The position numbers and the translations under genes were made by a program. A DNA stretch of 37,311 nt from CAYWNA01 sp964459305. Lineage in GTDB: Bacteria > Planctomycetota > Planctomycetia > Pirellulales > Pirellulaceae. The DNA is taken from NCBI GenBank assembly GCA_964459305.1, contig CAYWNA010000117.1:1-37311 (forward strand), given 5' to 3'. Shown piece after piece: positions 7,754-16,383 of this stretch. Each line of letters begins with the position of its first letter. Within the stretch, counting starts at the first letter, position 1. The notes below the pieces were generated by a model, which worked only from the letters and a program-made list of their open reading frames with translations, had not been told where the DNA came from and made no database searches.

Positions 7754-8857
7754 CTACTCGGTCGGCGGCGTCAGCGGCAGGTCGAGCCAAGCCAGGCCAA
7801 TGTCCCGGCCCATGTGCGACATCGAGTTCCCGCCCGGCGCGTCATAGAATAAAGCAAGCCGATCGCCCACGGGTACGACCGACGGCATGCCCACGCATCT
7901 CTTGCTCCAGGTGCAGTTCTGACCGTCGAGTACGACCGCCTTTCGGTCCGGGTCCCACTTCGTCGGGTCCTTTGTCCAGTAGACCCAAATCGCGTCGGTG
8001 TATTCATGCCCGCTTTCGATGATGCCCACGTGGTTGGTAAAGAGGAACCACCGGCCGTTTGTCTTTTCGTGATAAAGGGAGCTGTTTTCGACCTGCTCCT
8101 TGAGCGGGAGAATCGGTTTGTTCAGCACAGTCCAGGGACCGTCCGGGTGCGGCGCATGCGCCATGCCGAGGGAGCGCAGGTGCACCTTGCGGTTGGCGCG
8201 ATTCACATCTTGCGCGCAGCTGAAGAACGTCCAGAGCGTACTTTCGTGCCAGAAGAGGTAGCCGGGACTCGCGGTGTCGCTGCGGTAGGTGCCGGGTTCC
8301 GTTGTGACCACGGTCACGTCGTAGCGCTTCTTCCAGGGCCCCTTCAGGTCCTCCGCCTCTGCCTTCAAGGTGAAATACGGCATGTGCGGAATGCAGTTCG
8401 GCGGCGGTGTTGTCTTTTGGCAACCCACGTAATAGGCGTGCCAGAGACCTTCATGCTGGATGAACCACGGCGAGGCTGCAGTGTGCGAGTCGAGCCTGCC
8501 CGGCTTCCCGTAGCTGAAGACCGGGCCGTGCCGCTGCCAGTTCTTGAGGTCCATGGTCGTCGCGAGGCAGGCCAGCCAGCCCACGCCCGATTTCGCGCCA
8601 TCGTAAAAGAGATGGTAAATCCCATCATGGAGCACTACACTCGCCTCCCGCGCACCCAACGCGTCGCATTTGTCGGGGCCTGAGCCATGCTTGAAGATTC
8701 TGCCCGCGTCTTCCGCATCGAGGCGATACTTCGCCATTGGCCTGCCGTCGGGATAAGACTTGATGGATGACGATTCCCGCGCGGAAACCGAGACGCTCGC
8801 CATTCCGGCAAGGGTGATCAAGAGGGTGGAAAGACGACGACAAGTAGGCATAACCAT
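7754..8857 (-). CDS. Secreted five-bladed beta-propeller glycosidase, GH43/GH32-like
   Basis: A 367-residue protein. The start ATG at 8857 is chosen over the longer frame (8935) because GAGGAGG lies 7 bases upstream and a signal peptide follows directly (MVMPTCRRLSTLLITLAGMASVSVSA). The body has the repeating pattern of GH43/GH32/GH130-type propellers: REASVVLHDGIYHLFYDG, then SPWFIQHEGLWHAYYVG, SPGYLFWHESTLWTFFS, WFLFTNHVG and SVVPVGDRLALFYD, one per blade. The acidic catalytic residues cannot be assigned with certainty. Likely substrates are arabinose, xylose or galactose side chains. It is the last gene of the minus-strand run, and a relic lies just upstream at 8874-9075. Confidence 0.75.
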   Translation of the reverse strand: MVMPTCRRLSTLLITLAGMASVSVSARESSSIKSYPDGRPMAKYRLDAEDAGRIFKHGSGPDKCDALGAREASVVLHDGIYHLFYDGAKSGVGWLACLATTMDLKNWQRHGPVFSYGKPGRLDSHTAASPWFIQHEGLWHAYYVGCQKTTPPPNCIPHMPYFTLKAEAEDLKGPWKKRYDVTVVTTEPGTYRSDTASPGYLFWHESTLWTFFSCAQDVNRANRKVHLRSLGMAHAPHPDGPWTVLNKPILPLKEQVENSSLYHEKTNGRWFLFTNHVGIIESGHEYTDAIWVYWTKDPTKWDPDRKAVVLDGQNCTWSKRCVGMPSVVPVGDRLALFYDAPGGNSMSHMGRDIGLAWLDLPLTPPTE

Positions 8858-8864
8858 GTTTTTT

Positions 8865-8871
8865 CCTCCTC
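8865..8871 (-). promoter_or_regulatory. Strong ribosome binding site for the GH43-like gene
   Basis: GAGGAGG on the minus strand, 7 bases before the ATG at 8857. It is the strongest Shine-Dalgarno sequence in the minus run and decides the start. It begins 3 bases after the stop codon of the CBM9 relic at 8874. Confidence 0.7.
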
Positions 8872-8873
8872 GT

Positions 8874-9075
8874 TCAGTACCGAAAACTGAATCGCCGATC
8901 CGGTGCCGCGTCTCCTTCGAGAAATAGCGATTCAATGGACTTCAATCGGACGTTGTCAATCCATTTGAAATCAAATCCCCGACCCGGATCGCGCGGGAGA
9001 AACTCACTTGGCACGCTGATCTCCAGTTGCTTGCCATGGTAGCCGATCGCAACCTCTCCTTCGATTTTTCATTTC
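8874..9075 (-). pseudogene. C-terminal relic of a CBM9-like domain
   Basis: In one minus-strand frame this stretch reads GEVAIGYHGKQLEISVPSEF, then FDFKWIDNV, and ends with LFLEGDAAPDRRFSFRY and a TGA at 8876-8874. The neighbouring intact gene (9178-11505) ends with the same pattern: DNQLMLSVSRDLL, IEFKWADNF, TINGDSAPMGRFNYRF. I therefore read it as the tail of a second CBM9-carrying gene whose front is gone. It is preceded in frame by VDGK and a TGA where a Trp would fit, and further upstream the palindrome at 9109-9171 interrupts any homology. A proper start is lacking. Confidence 0.6.
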
Positions 9076-9108
9076 CCGTCGACCCGTTTCGCGCACGTAG
9101 ATTAGGCG

Positions 9109-9171
9109 TAGCCGGAGTCGTGAGACTTCGGTTCTTGCCGCTTCCGTCTCGAAGTCTCACGACTTCGGCTA
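9109..9171. repeat. 22-bp inverted repeat, REP-like palindrome
   Basis: The arms at 9109-9130 and 9150-9171 are inverted copies with 21 of 22 bases matching (TAGCCGGAGTCGTGAGACTT against its complement) around a 19-base loop. It begins 6 bases after the stop of the 775-residue gene on the minus strand. There is no T-run on either side, so it is more like a repeated extragenic palindrome than a standard terminator, though it may protect or end the transcript. My recollection is that similar CGTGAGACTTCGG palindromes are frequent in planctomycete genomes. Confidence 0.65.
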
Positions 9172-9177
9172 AGACAC

Positions 9178-11505
9178 TTATTGCCTGCCCATTGCCTGGT
9201 CGGCATGAAAACGATAGTTGAACCTTCCCATGGGGGCGCTGTCGCCATTGATGGTGAAGGCGTTGATGTCGTCTTCAGTCTGGAAATTGTCGGCCCATTT
9301 GAATTCGATGTCGATGGCGTCGCCTTCGGCCAAGTCGAGCAAGTCGCGCGACACCGAAAGCATCAACTGATTGTCGCGGACCGCGAACCGCGCCGTACCT
9401 TTCGGCTGCCAGTTCCAGCCGTTCGCCGTGTGCTCGACAACGCTGTACCTGCTATCCTGCATACGACGGTTGATGGCGATGTTGTAGCCTTCCCATCCGG
9501 TCGCGGAATCGCGATCGGTATTGATGAAAAGGACCATCCAGTCGGGGTCGGTGAAAAACGTCATGGCATCGCTCGTCTTGACGTAGAAGTAGAGATTCTC
9601 CGCATCGCGCGCGACTTTCGACAGTATGATATCGTTGCGGCCTGCGGTGTTGCGGGCGCGGGTCACGGTGTTGTACGTTAGATGGTCGCGATGGGTCGTG
9701 TCACCGATGGTATCGCGATACTCGGGGCCTACATCGTCCCATTGGCTCATGGGCCCGGCGATGTCGATGCTCTTCGGCGCGGAGGCCGGTGGAAGGGGTC
9801 GTGCTCCTCTGTAGCGCCGGATATAGCTGACCATCTGGTAGTAATAGTTGTCGCCGTGCCCACCCTTCATCGGCTCGATATCGCGGCTGTGCTCCTGGTT
9901 GAAGGTGTCCACGAACATCACCGGTTGACGCACACCCGCGAACTCGTTGTGGCGTCCGCCGAACCACTCGTTCCAGCCCGTGACGAAGACAAAGAGCGGG
10001 TCCTCTTTGAGCGCATGCTCCCATTGCTCGGCGAAGTTGTAACCGTGGAGGGTTGCCTCGGGGTCGTCGGTATCGCTGCCCTTGTGGAAGCTGCGCCCCA
10101 GAGAGCGCTTCTCGCTGAGACAACCTGTGCGAATCCCCGCGAACTCGCCGATGGGAGGCGCGTCGGGATCGAGAACCGCATTCTGCGCGACGCCTACCGA
10201 CATCTGCTCCTTTTCGCCCCGATCATTGTGAAACACGTGCTGGGGATAGACCTCCAGCCAGCTCCACATGTTCTTCTTGGTCGGTCCGTAGAAGTAGCTG
10301 GGCTGCGGCGCACGGAAGGTGAAGAAATCGCGGATGTTCTGCATGGTCTCGTCGACCATCGAGACCAGGAGTGTACGGCGACCGGCAACGGGCAAACCGT
10401 CGGCATAGGCCCTTCCGGCCGGGAGCGTTCCTTGGGAATGGCCCCACCATCCGATCGTCCCCTTGGCTTCGGACATCTCGAGATAGTAAGTGCCGTTCGG
10501 CAAGGGCTCTTCCAGACGGATCGACAACCGGGCATTGTCTTTGACACTCTCGAAGCGACGGCTCGCAAGTTTTTCGCCCTCCGGACCGTTGCGGCGCAAC
10601 GTCAAGGTCATTGCCGAACCCGTCTCCGCCCAGGTCGGGAAGATGCCTGTCACTGCCGTGAAGGGGCGGTCCACGTTGAACGACTGTCCGAGCGTGTGTC
10701 CGGGTGCGAGCCTGGCGGGCGCGTTGCATTGCAGGCTGCCATCGCCGGCAGCCAGCAAGTCGGGATCGGCGAGGATCAGTGGTTTGCCCTCCCAACGGAA
10801 CCACAAGTCCTTGTAAAGGCCTTTTGAATAGAGTTTGTCATAGAGATCCTTCACCGTACTGGTGGGATCCCAAAAAGGCGTCAGGAAAGCCACGTAGGGA
10901 GTGGCGTTGCCCTCTGCCCGCATTTCCACGAGCGTGTCGAAAAGAGCGGTGTAGTTCTTCTGATAGATAACCTTGTTGCTGGTGTCGAAGATGAGGGTGT
11001 CGACGCCGGCGGCAGCGAGCATCTGGGCATGGTTGCGCAGTACCCATTTGTCATCGCCGAGGTAGTGGCCGAAGATGGATTCCCCCCAATGGTGAGGCGC
11101 GTGGATCGGGCCCCAAAGCGGGTTGCCGGCTTCCTCCATAGCCTTCGTGTCCATACGCGTGATGCGCGTGATGTCCCATGGTCCTCCTTGGACGTGCGCG
11201 CCGTGCCACAGGAAGTAGAATATCCCCACCCAGCGGTCCGGGCGGGGTCCGCCGGTCTCCTCGAAGGTGGCGACCTCGCGCCCGAGAGCGTCGGTGGCCG
11301 CCCACGTATCGGCGTAGTTGTCCCAGGCCGGCTCCTGGCGGCTGCCTCGAGGTCTGTCCTCCGCCGTGGTTCTCGCGTCCATGCTGAGAATCATCCCCAC
11401 AGCCAGCAGTAGCGCGGTGACTGCCCGGACTGGGGGCCGTTGGACGTATTCGGACTCTCTGGTATCGATCTGTGGCAGTTTCCGTCGCTGGAGTCTTCGG
11501 TGCAT
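9178..11505 (-). CDS. GH71/99-like glycosidase with C-terminal CBM9-like domain
   Basis: A 775-residue secreted protein. A signal segment (about residues 28-48, VTALLLAVGMILSM) follows a long basic N-region. Residues 90-570 form a TIM-barrel domain of the GH71/GH99/WbsX type, with conserved-looking blocks VGIFYFLWHGAH, HHWGESIFGHYLGDDKWVLR, GVDTLIFDTSN, VAFLTPFWDP, LWFRWEGKPL and VTGWNEWFGG. The WNEW block is characteristic of this superfamily. Residues 580-765 form a CBM9/DOMON-like sandwich (DNLYFYVKT-type strands; WMVLFINTDRDSATGWEGYNI). The GH99 branch cleaves endo-alpha-mannosidic bonds, but this planctomycete subgroup is uncharacterised as far as I know. The gap after the sulfatase stop is 25 bases and no clear ribosome binding site is seen, so a later start is possible. 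Confidence 0.75.
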   Translation of the reverse strand: MHRRLQRRKLPQIDTRESEYVQRPPVRAVTALLLAVGMILSMDARTTAEDRPRGSRQEPAWDNYADTWAATDALGREVATFEETGGPRPDRWVGIFYFLWHGAHVQGGPWDITRITRMDTKAMEEAGNPLWGPIHAPHHWGESIFGHYLGDDKWVLRNHAQMLAAAGVDTLIFDTSNKVIYQKNYTALFDTLVEMRAEGNATPYVAFLTPFWDPTSTVKDLYDKLYSKGLYKDLWFRWEGKPLILADPDLLAAGDGSLQCNAPARLAPGHTLGQSFNVDRPFTAVTGIFPTWAETGSAMTLTLRRNGPEGEKLASRRFESVKDNARLSIRLEEPLPNGTYYLEMSEAKGTIGWWGHSQGTLPAGRAYADGLPVAGRRTLLVSMVDETMQNIRDFFTFRAPQPSYFYGPTKKNMWSWLEVYPQHVFHNDRGEKEQMSVGVAQNAVLDPDAPPIGEFAGIRTGCLSEKRSLGRSFHKGSDTDDPEATLHGYNFAEQWEHALKEDPLFVFVTGWNEWFGGRHNEFAGVRQPVMFVDTFNQEHSRDIEPMKGGHGDNYYYQMVSYIRRYRGARPLPPASAPKSIDIAGPMSQWDDVGPEYRDTIGDTTHRDHLTYNTVTRARNTAGRNDIILSKVARDAENLYFYVKTSDAMTFFTDPDWMVLFINTDRDSATGWEGYNIAINRRMQDSRYSVVEHTANGWNWQPKGTARFAVRDNQLMLSVSRDLLDLAEGDAIDIEFKWADNFQTEDDINAFTINGDSAPMGRFNYRFHADQAMGRQ

Positions 11506-11530
11506 GGCATTATCGCGTGAGTTGAGGTGA

Positions 11531-13042
11531 TCATCTGAGGGCGGTTAGCTGCCGCAAGAGCGTGTCCGTGGTGGCAGAGAGGGACTTCAGCACGGTGTAC
11601 CTGTCATCCGTCCGAGCCGACCAACTCTGCAACTGCTCCAGCAGACGCTTGAGTTCATCTTGGTGGTCGGCGTCCTCTGCGACGTTTGTCAATTCCCAGG
11701 GGTCTTCGTCGAGGTCGTACAGCTCGAACATCGGCAGTGCTTGACCGGGCATCAACGCGCCGTTGTCGATGAGCGCGAGGAAGCGGAATGCTCCCGGGAA
11801 TTCTCCACAGCGGCCTACAATTTCGCCGTACACACGGTTGCCCTGATAAGGTGCATTCGGGCGAGGGTCGTTGAAATACTTCAGGTCCGCGTTGACCTGT
11901 CGCGGCTCGGCGCGGTTCTCGCGGTAGATCAGTTTCCACCGGCCGTCGTAGACGCATCGCTCCTGCATGCCCTCTCCGTCGTCGCGGACCATTGCCCCGT
12001 GGTGGACTTCCGAAAATATGTATTCATTGCCGGTGTCGTCGCTCTCGCCGCGAAGGAAAGGCGCCACCGAATGACCATGCTGGAGAGCCGGGGTGATGTC
12101 CTTCAAACCGCACAGATCAAGCAACGTCGGCATCAAATCGACGGCGGAAACCAATTGATCCGTGTTCACTCCCGTTTGAATCATGGGACCGTTGAAGGCA
12201 AGGGGCACACGGATGCCGAAGTCATAGAGCGCGAGTTTGCCGCGGTGGTAGGCGGGACCGTGGTCGCCCATGAAGACGATGATGGTGTTGTCCTTTTGCC
12301 CCGATTCGTCCAAGCCAGTCAAGATGTCTCCGACCCTTCGGTCGGCCACTTCGCAATAGTCGAGATACTCTGCCCAATCTGTTCGGCAGGTTGGGGTGTC
12401 GGGCAGGAAAGGAGGAAGCTCGACGGCATCAAGATCGATGCCAATATCCACCTTGTCGCTGTTGCGAAATGGTCTGTGCGGCTCCGAGATACAGGCGAAA
12501 TAAAACAGAGGCACACCGTCCTCGCCGGCTTTGGCAAACTTCTCGCGCACGGAGGCGGTGGTCGGATTGCCTTCGATGAAGTGATCGTAGGGGAACTTGG
12601 AAACAGGCTGGACGTGGAGCTTGAACGTGATGGCGGCTGAATAGCCCGCATCTTTGAACAGTTCTATCAACGTCGGAAGGTCATCGCGAATCCGGAGGCG
12701 TTTGGTCAGCGGATGATTGGCGATTGCTTGGGGCAACTTGTCCGCCGGTCCGTGAAAGTTGGTGGTAACGCCTCTAAGTCCATTCGCATGGCAATACGTA
12801 CCCGTATAGATGCTGGCCTTGGACGGAGAGCAAACCGGGTAATTCACAAAGGCCCGGTTGAAATAGACGCCTTCTTCCGCAATCTGATCCATGTTCGGAG
12901 TCGACAGGCCCGGAGTGCCTACGAAGCTCATCTGCGCGCCCTGGTCTTCTGTCAGAATGAACAGGACGTTGTGTTTTGCTTCACACGTGTTTCCGAACAC
13001 AGATGCAAGGGCGATGATGGCAAGGCAACGATAAGTGAACAT
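11531..13042 (-). CDS. Secreted S1-family sulfatase with CSPSK active-site motif
   Basis: A 503-residue exported sulfatase. A signal peptide ends near residue 22. NVLFILTEDQG (26-36) is the first metal-binding strand, with E-D in place of the usual D-D. The formylglycine site is C71-S-P-S-K75 followed by ASIYTG. Most type I sulfatases have Arg at the fifth position, where Lys is unusual. FMGDHGPAYHRGKLALYDFG provides the second metal and sulfate site. The end of the protein (FELYDLDEDPWELTNVAEDADH) is the standard C-terminal subdomain. It should remove sulfate esters from sugars once the Cys is oxidised by a maturation enzyme not encoded here. It lies between GH78 (gap 53 bases) and the GH71/99-like gene, so the target is probably a sulfated, rhamnose-containing glycan. 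Confidence 0.9.
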   Translation of the reverse strand: MFTYRCLAIIALASVFGNTCEAKHNVLFILTEDQGAQMSFVGTPGLSTPNMDQIAEEGVYFNRAFVNYPVCSPSKASIYTGTYCHANGLRGVTTNFHGPADKLPQAIANHPLTKRLRIRDDLPTLIELFKDAGYSAAITFKLHVQPVSKFPYDHFIEGNPTTASVREKFAKAGEDGVPLFYFACISEPHRPFRNSDKVDIGIDLDAVELPPFLPDTPTCRTDWAEYLDYCEVADRRVGDILTGLDESGQKDNTIIVFMGDHGPAYHRGKLALYDFGIRVPLAFNGPMIQTGVNTDQLVSAVDLMPTLLDLCGLKDITPALQHGHSVAPFLRGESDDTGNEYIFSEVHHGAMVRDDGEGMQERCVYDGRWKLIYRENRAEPRQVNADLKYFNDPRPNAPYQGNRVYGEIVGRCGEFPGAFRFLALIDNGALMPGQALPMFELYDLDEDPWELTNVAEDADHQDELKRLLEQLQSWSARTDDRYTVLKSLSATTDTLLRQLTALR

Positions 13043-13095
13043 AGGGTTACACTTCTGGTTTCAGATATGATTCGCCACGGGAGTTGGGAAAGTGA

Positions 13096-16000
13096 TCAAT
13101 GCGGAGACGCGAAGTTGTAGGTTCCGGAGCCGAGCTTCACCACTGTGGAACTATCTGCCGCTTCAACGAATTCGATTCCTGCTGCGTTTCTGAGTGTGGC
13201 TCCTGATTCGCGGAGCTGTGTCGCATCGGCTGTCGGCACATACGCTGTGGCTTTCGTATTGGGTGGCACGACGACAGTCCATCGGAATTCGCCGTCTTGG
13301 ATCTTCCATTCACTGGCGATACGGCCGTAAACGCTGTCGTGAGAAGCCTCCGCCCATTTGAGATCACCAACCGGGTGCGGCTTCAGGATGATGTGGCGGA
13401 AGCCGGGCTGTTCCGGATCGTAGTTGATGCCGCCGAGGGTCTGGTAGCACCACGCTTCGAAGTTGCCGGAGAGGATCTTCTGACTTTCACCGTTCATCCC
13501 GCCGTCCTGAGTGTCGGTATCCCACCGTTCCCAACTCGTCGTGGCCCCTTTGGAGATCATGTATCCCCAGCTCGGCCGCTCCGTTCGCGTGGCGATCGAA
13601 TAAGCCACCTCTGGATGCCCGACATTGGTTAGGACCTGCATCTGCCACTGCATGCCGATCAGGCCGACCGACGTGTGTCCGTTGTGTATCTTCCTCACGT
13701 CGTCGACCAGGTTGGCAATCACGGCAGCTCGGTGTTGGAGAGGAACCAGCCCGAACGCCAGCGGGAGCACATACGAGCACTGCGTGTCGCTCTCGTATCG
13801 CGCGGTCTTGGGATCGAAGAACCGTTTATTGAACCCCGCGCGGACTCTATCGCCGAGCTGGCAAAAGTACTCTTCGTCATCGGTTTTGCCCAGCAGGCGA
13901 GCCGCCCGCTGGACGATGCGGCAATTGTTGTACAGATAGGCCGTCCCCATCAGCGGCCGCGAGGTGGCTCCATGATTGCGACTGTTCGCTCCGATCGAAG
14001 CCGTATCGACCCAGTCACCGTAGTTGCAGTGATCCATTGTGTCGTCCGGCTTCAGGTTTGCCCGCTCGTGGTACAGCACGAACTTTTTCATCATTTCGTA
14101 GTTGTCGCGCAGCAGCCGGTCATCGCCATAGAAGTTGTAGTACCAGTCAGGAATCACGGTGACCACGCTCGGCCAGATGATGTCCTTGCTGTTGAATAGC
14201 CAGTACGGTGGCAAGATCTCTTGCAGGCTGCCGTCTTCCCCCTGATGAACCCGGTAGTTGTGCAGGAAATGCTCATAGAATCGCGCCACGTTGAAGGCCC
14301 ACCCCTCGCTTTCCGATGTCTTCGCGGGGTGCCCGGACCACGGCATGCGCTCGTCGCGATCCGGTTCCATGGGAACGCTGCGATTCTGCAGTCGCGTCCC
14401 CCAGCGGGCATTCAGGTAGATTCGATTGACCAGCTTGTTGCCGCATACGAACTCACCGACAGGCGCGTGGTCCGTGTGGGTGACCAGTCCGGCGAAGTTG
14501 TCCTTTGTGGGAGTCCCCGGAAACCCTTCAACCTGCACCCATCGTGTCGCGTTGCCGCGAAAACGCGGATGCCAGACTTCCTCGCCGTCACCTTTCAGCG
14601 TGTAAATGTCCGTGTTCTTGGCGCTGCGGTCATTGATGTAGTTCAGCGTGCCGTCCGGCAGCACGTTGAAACTCGTCCGCATAGAAACTCGCGTGCCGGC
14701 GGCGCCGCGCACTTTCAGCCGCACGACGCCATAAAAAGCCTGGCCAAAGTCCACCATCCAGATCCCCGGTTTGGGCTGCAGAACTTGAACCGGCTTCAGA
14801 ACTTCAGTGACCCGAATGGGCTCGATCATCTGCGCTTCGAGTCGTCCGCCCGGTGAATCGACAACCTGAACCGGTTGCCAGCTTGAATCGTCAAACCCGG
14901 GTGCGGACCAACTCGGCATCTCCATCCTGGCGTCGTACTCCTCGCCGTCGAATTCGTTGCTGGCGTGCAGCGGACCATTCGCGGTCACCTTCCACGCATT
15001 GTCCGTCACGATCGTCTGAGTCGACCCGTCAGCATACTCAATGTGAATCTGTCCGATGGCTCGGGGAGTTCCATAGCTGTGCATCGGCACGGGATTCTGT
15101 ACTCGCGGAGCAAAGAAGCGGCCGTTGCTGAGCACCAGTCCCACGGCGTTAGTGCCCGCACCGATCTGCCGTGTGACATCGACCGTCGTATACAGCACGC
15201 GCTTGTCATACCCGCTTAGCGCGGGGTTCATCAGCGAGTCACCAATCCGCCTTTCATTGATGTGCAGATCGAAGAACCCAAGCCCGCACACGAACGCCGT
15301 CGCTCGATGAACTTTCTTGCGCGGATCGACTTCGAACTCACGGCGAACGTACCGCCCTGGCAGGCGTCGATGCTCCGACTGCCAGCGATCCTTCCATGGA
15401 AAGCCCCAGGGTTTGATGCCAGCCTTTCCAAGTTCCATCGCGGCTACCCAGTCACTTCCCGAGAACTTACCAGTCTGCCATCCGTCCTCAGCAGACCGCG
15501 CACATTTCCAGTTGGAATCGGAGTAGAACAGAAGCGGTTCGCCGCGATCGAACTCCACGCGTACCACGCCGATCCATCCAGCCGGATTGGCGGAAACCGG
15601 GGCATTCGCGTTGGTGTTTGCCACGGCCAGCTCATTGGTACCGGCCCTGAGCTGGCCGGCAATGTCCGCACCGGCAAGCGAAGGGTGCCCCCGTCCGACA
15701 CCGATGTGAGCACCATTGACATAGAACGTAACCGCATCGTCGCCAGCGAAAAAGCACCACGCGTTTGCAATACGTCGATCGTCTGGTAAGACGATGCGGC
15801 GGCGAAAGTACCTGGTCGCTACTGGTGCATCGACAGTTGCTTTTCCTTCCGGATACCACAACCAGTTGGCCTGCCCGATGTCGGTTGTCTCGACTCCCGG
15901 ATCATCTTTTTCATTGAGTCCGATCCACAGGGCGTTGTGCCACGCTTCCGTAGTGAGCAGGCCCATCGACCAGTGCGCGACGGGGCTCCATGCTGTAGCC

Positions 16001-16383
16001 TTTCGGTTTTCATCCCACACGCGGACCTTCCACCAGCAATACATGCGTGAACGCAGTGGTTTCCCTTCGTATCGGACAAGATGCGACTGATCCGACGCGA
16101 CTTGGCCGGAGTCCCAGAGGTCGCCCTGGTTCTGATCCAGCAGAGATCGCTTCGAAGCGACCAGCACGCGATACGCCGACTGACTTTTTCCTCTAACATC
16201 CTCCCGTGTAGCGGCAAGCTTCCAACTCAGCCGCGGCTTCACGTCATCAATCCCCAGAGGATCGGTGAGGTATTCACAACGCACGTCAACGACATGCAGC
16301 GGTGCCGCGTCGGGTTCTGCCGAGAAGACAGGACGCGCGACCACGTGAAGAAGAACAAAAGCAAACGTAAGGCAACGCGGCAT
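13096..16383 (-). CDS. GH78 alpha-L-rhamnosidase
   Basis: A 1095-residue secreted protein with the full GH78 layout. It has a signal peptide to about residue 21, an N-terminal Ig-like domain (VRCEYLTDPLGIDDVKPRLS, the standard GH78 opening, then SAYRVLVAS), and an inserted CBM67-like sandwich around 165-290. A second sandwich follows (YVRREFEV, GFFDLHINERRIGD, LNPALSGYDKRVLYTTVDVT-type motif), then the (alpha/alpha)6 barrel and a C-terminal beta-domain. Predicted general acid E678 (in DRDERMPW) and base E952 (in SWERWD) are present. Two sugar-contacting Asp positions of known members appear as Glu (E673) and His (H685) by my alignment. It would hydrolyse terminal alpha-L-rhamnose. The ATG overlaps the stop of the upstream gene (TGATG), so translation is coupled. 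Confidence 0.9.
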   Translation of the reverse strand: MPRCLTFAFVLLHVVARPVFSAEPDAAPLHVVDVRCEYLTDPLGIDDVKPRLSWKLAATREDVRGKSQSAYRVLVASKRSLLDQNQGDLWDSGQVASDQSHLVRYEGKPLRSRMYCWWKVRVWDENRKATAWSPVAHWSMGLLTTEAWHNALWIGLNEKDDPGVETTDIGQANWLWYPEGKATVDAPVATRYFRRRIVLPDDRRIANAWCFFAGDDAVTFYVNGAHIGVGRGHPSLAGADIAGQLRAGTNELAVANTNANAPVSANPAGWIGVVRVEFDRGEPLLFYSDSNWKCARSAEDGWQTGKFSGSDWVAAMELGKAGIKPWGFPWKDRWQSEHRRLPGRYVRREFEVDPRKKVHRATAFVCGLGFFDLHINERRIGDSLMNPALSGYDKRVLYTTVDVTRQIGAGTNAVGLVLSNGRFFAPRVQNPVPMHSYGTPRAIGQIHIEYADGSTQTIVTDNAWKVTANGPLHASNEFDGEEYDARMEMPSWSAPGFDDSSWQPVQVVDSPGGRLEAQMIEPIRVTEVLKPVQVLQPKPGIWMVDFGQAFYGVVRLKVRGAAGTRVSMRTSFNVLPDGTLNYINDRSAKNTDIYTLKGDGEEVWHPRFRGNATRWVQVEGFPGTPTKDNFAGLVTHTDHAPVGEFVCGNKLVNRIYLNARWGTRLQNRSVPMEPDRDERMPWSGHPAKTSESEGWAFNVARFYEHFLHNYRVHQGEDGSLQEILPPYWLFNSKDIIWPSVVTVIPDWYYNFYGDDRLLRDNYEMMKKFVLYHERANLKPDDTMDHCNYGDWVDTASIGANSRNHGATSRPLMGTAYLYNNCRIVQRAARLLGKTDDEEYFCQLGDRVRAGFNKRFFDPKTARYESDTQCSYVLPLAFGLVPLQHRAAVIANLVDDVRKIHNGHTSVGLIGMQWQMQVLTNVGHPEVAYSIATRTERPSWGYMISKGATTSWERWDTDTQDGGMNGESQKILSGNFEAWCYQTLGGINYDPEQPGFRHIILKPHPVGDLKWAEASHDSVYGRIASEWKIQDGEFRWTVVVPPNTKATAYVPTADATQLRESGATLRNAAGIEFVEAADSSTVVKLGSGTYNFASPH

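Noticed and set aside
9682..10827. Long plus-strand open frame (381 codons) antisense to the GH71/99-like gene
   Set aside because: It has no leader, no motif and an unnatural His/Val/Arg-rich composition. It is the antisense shadow of a GC-rich coding region.
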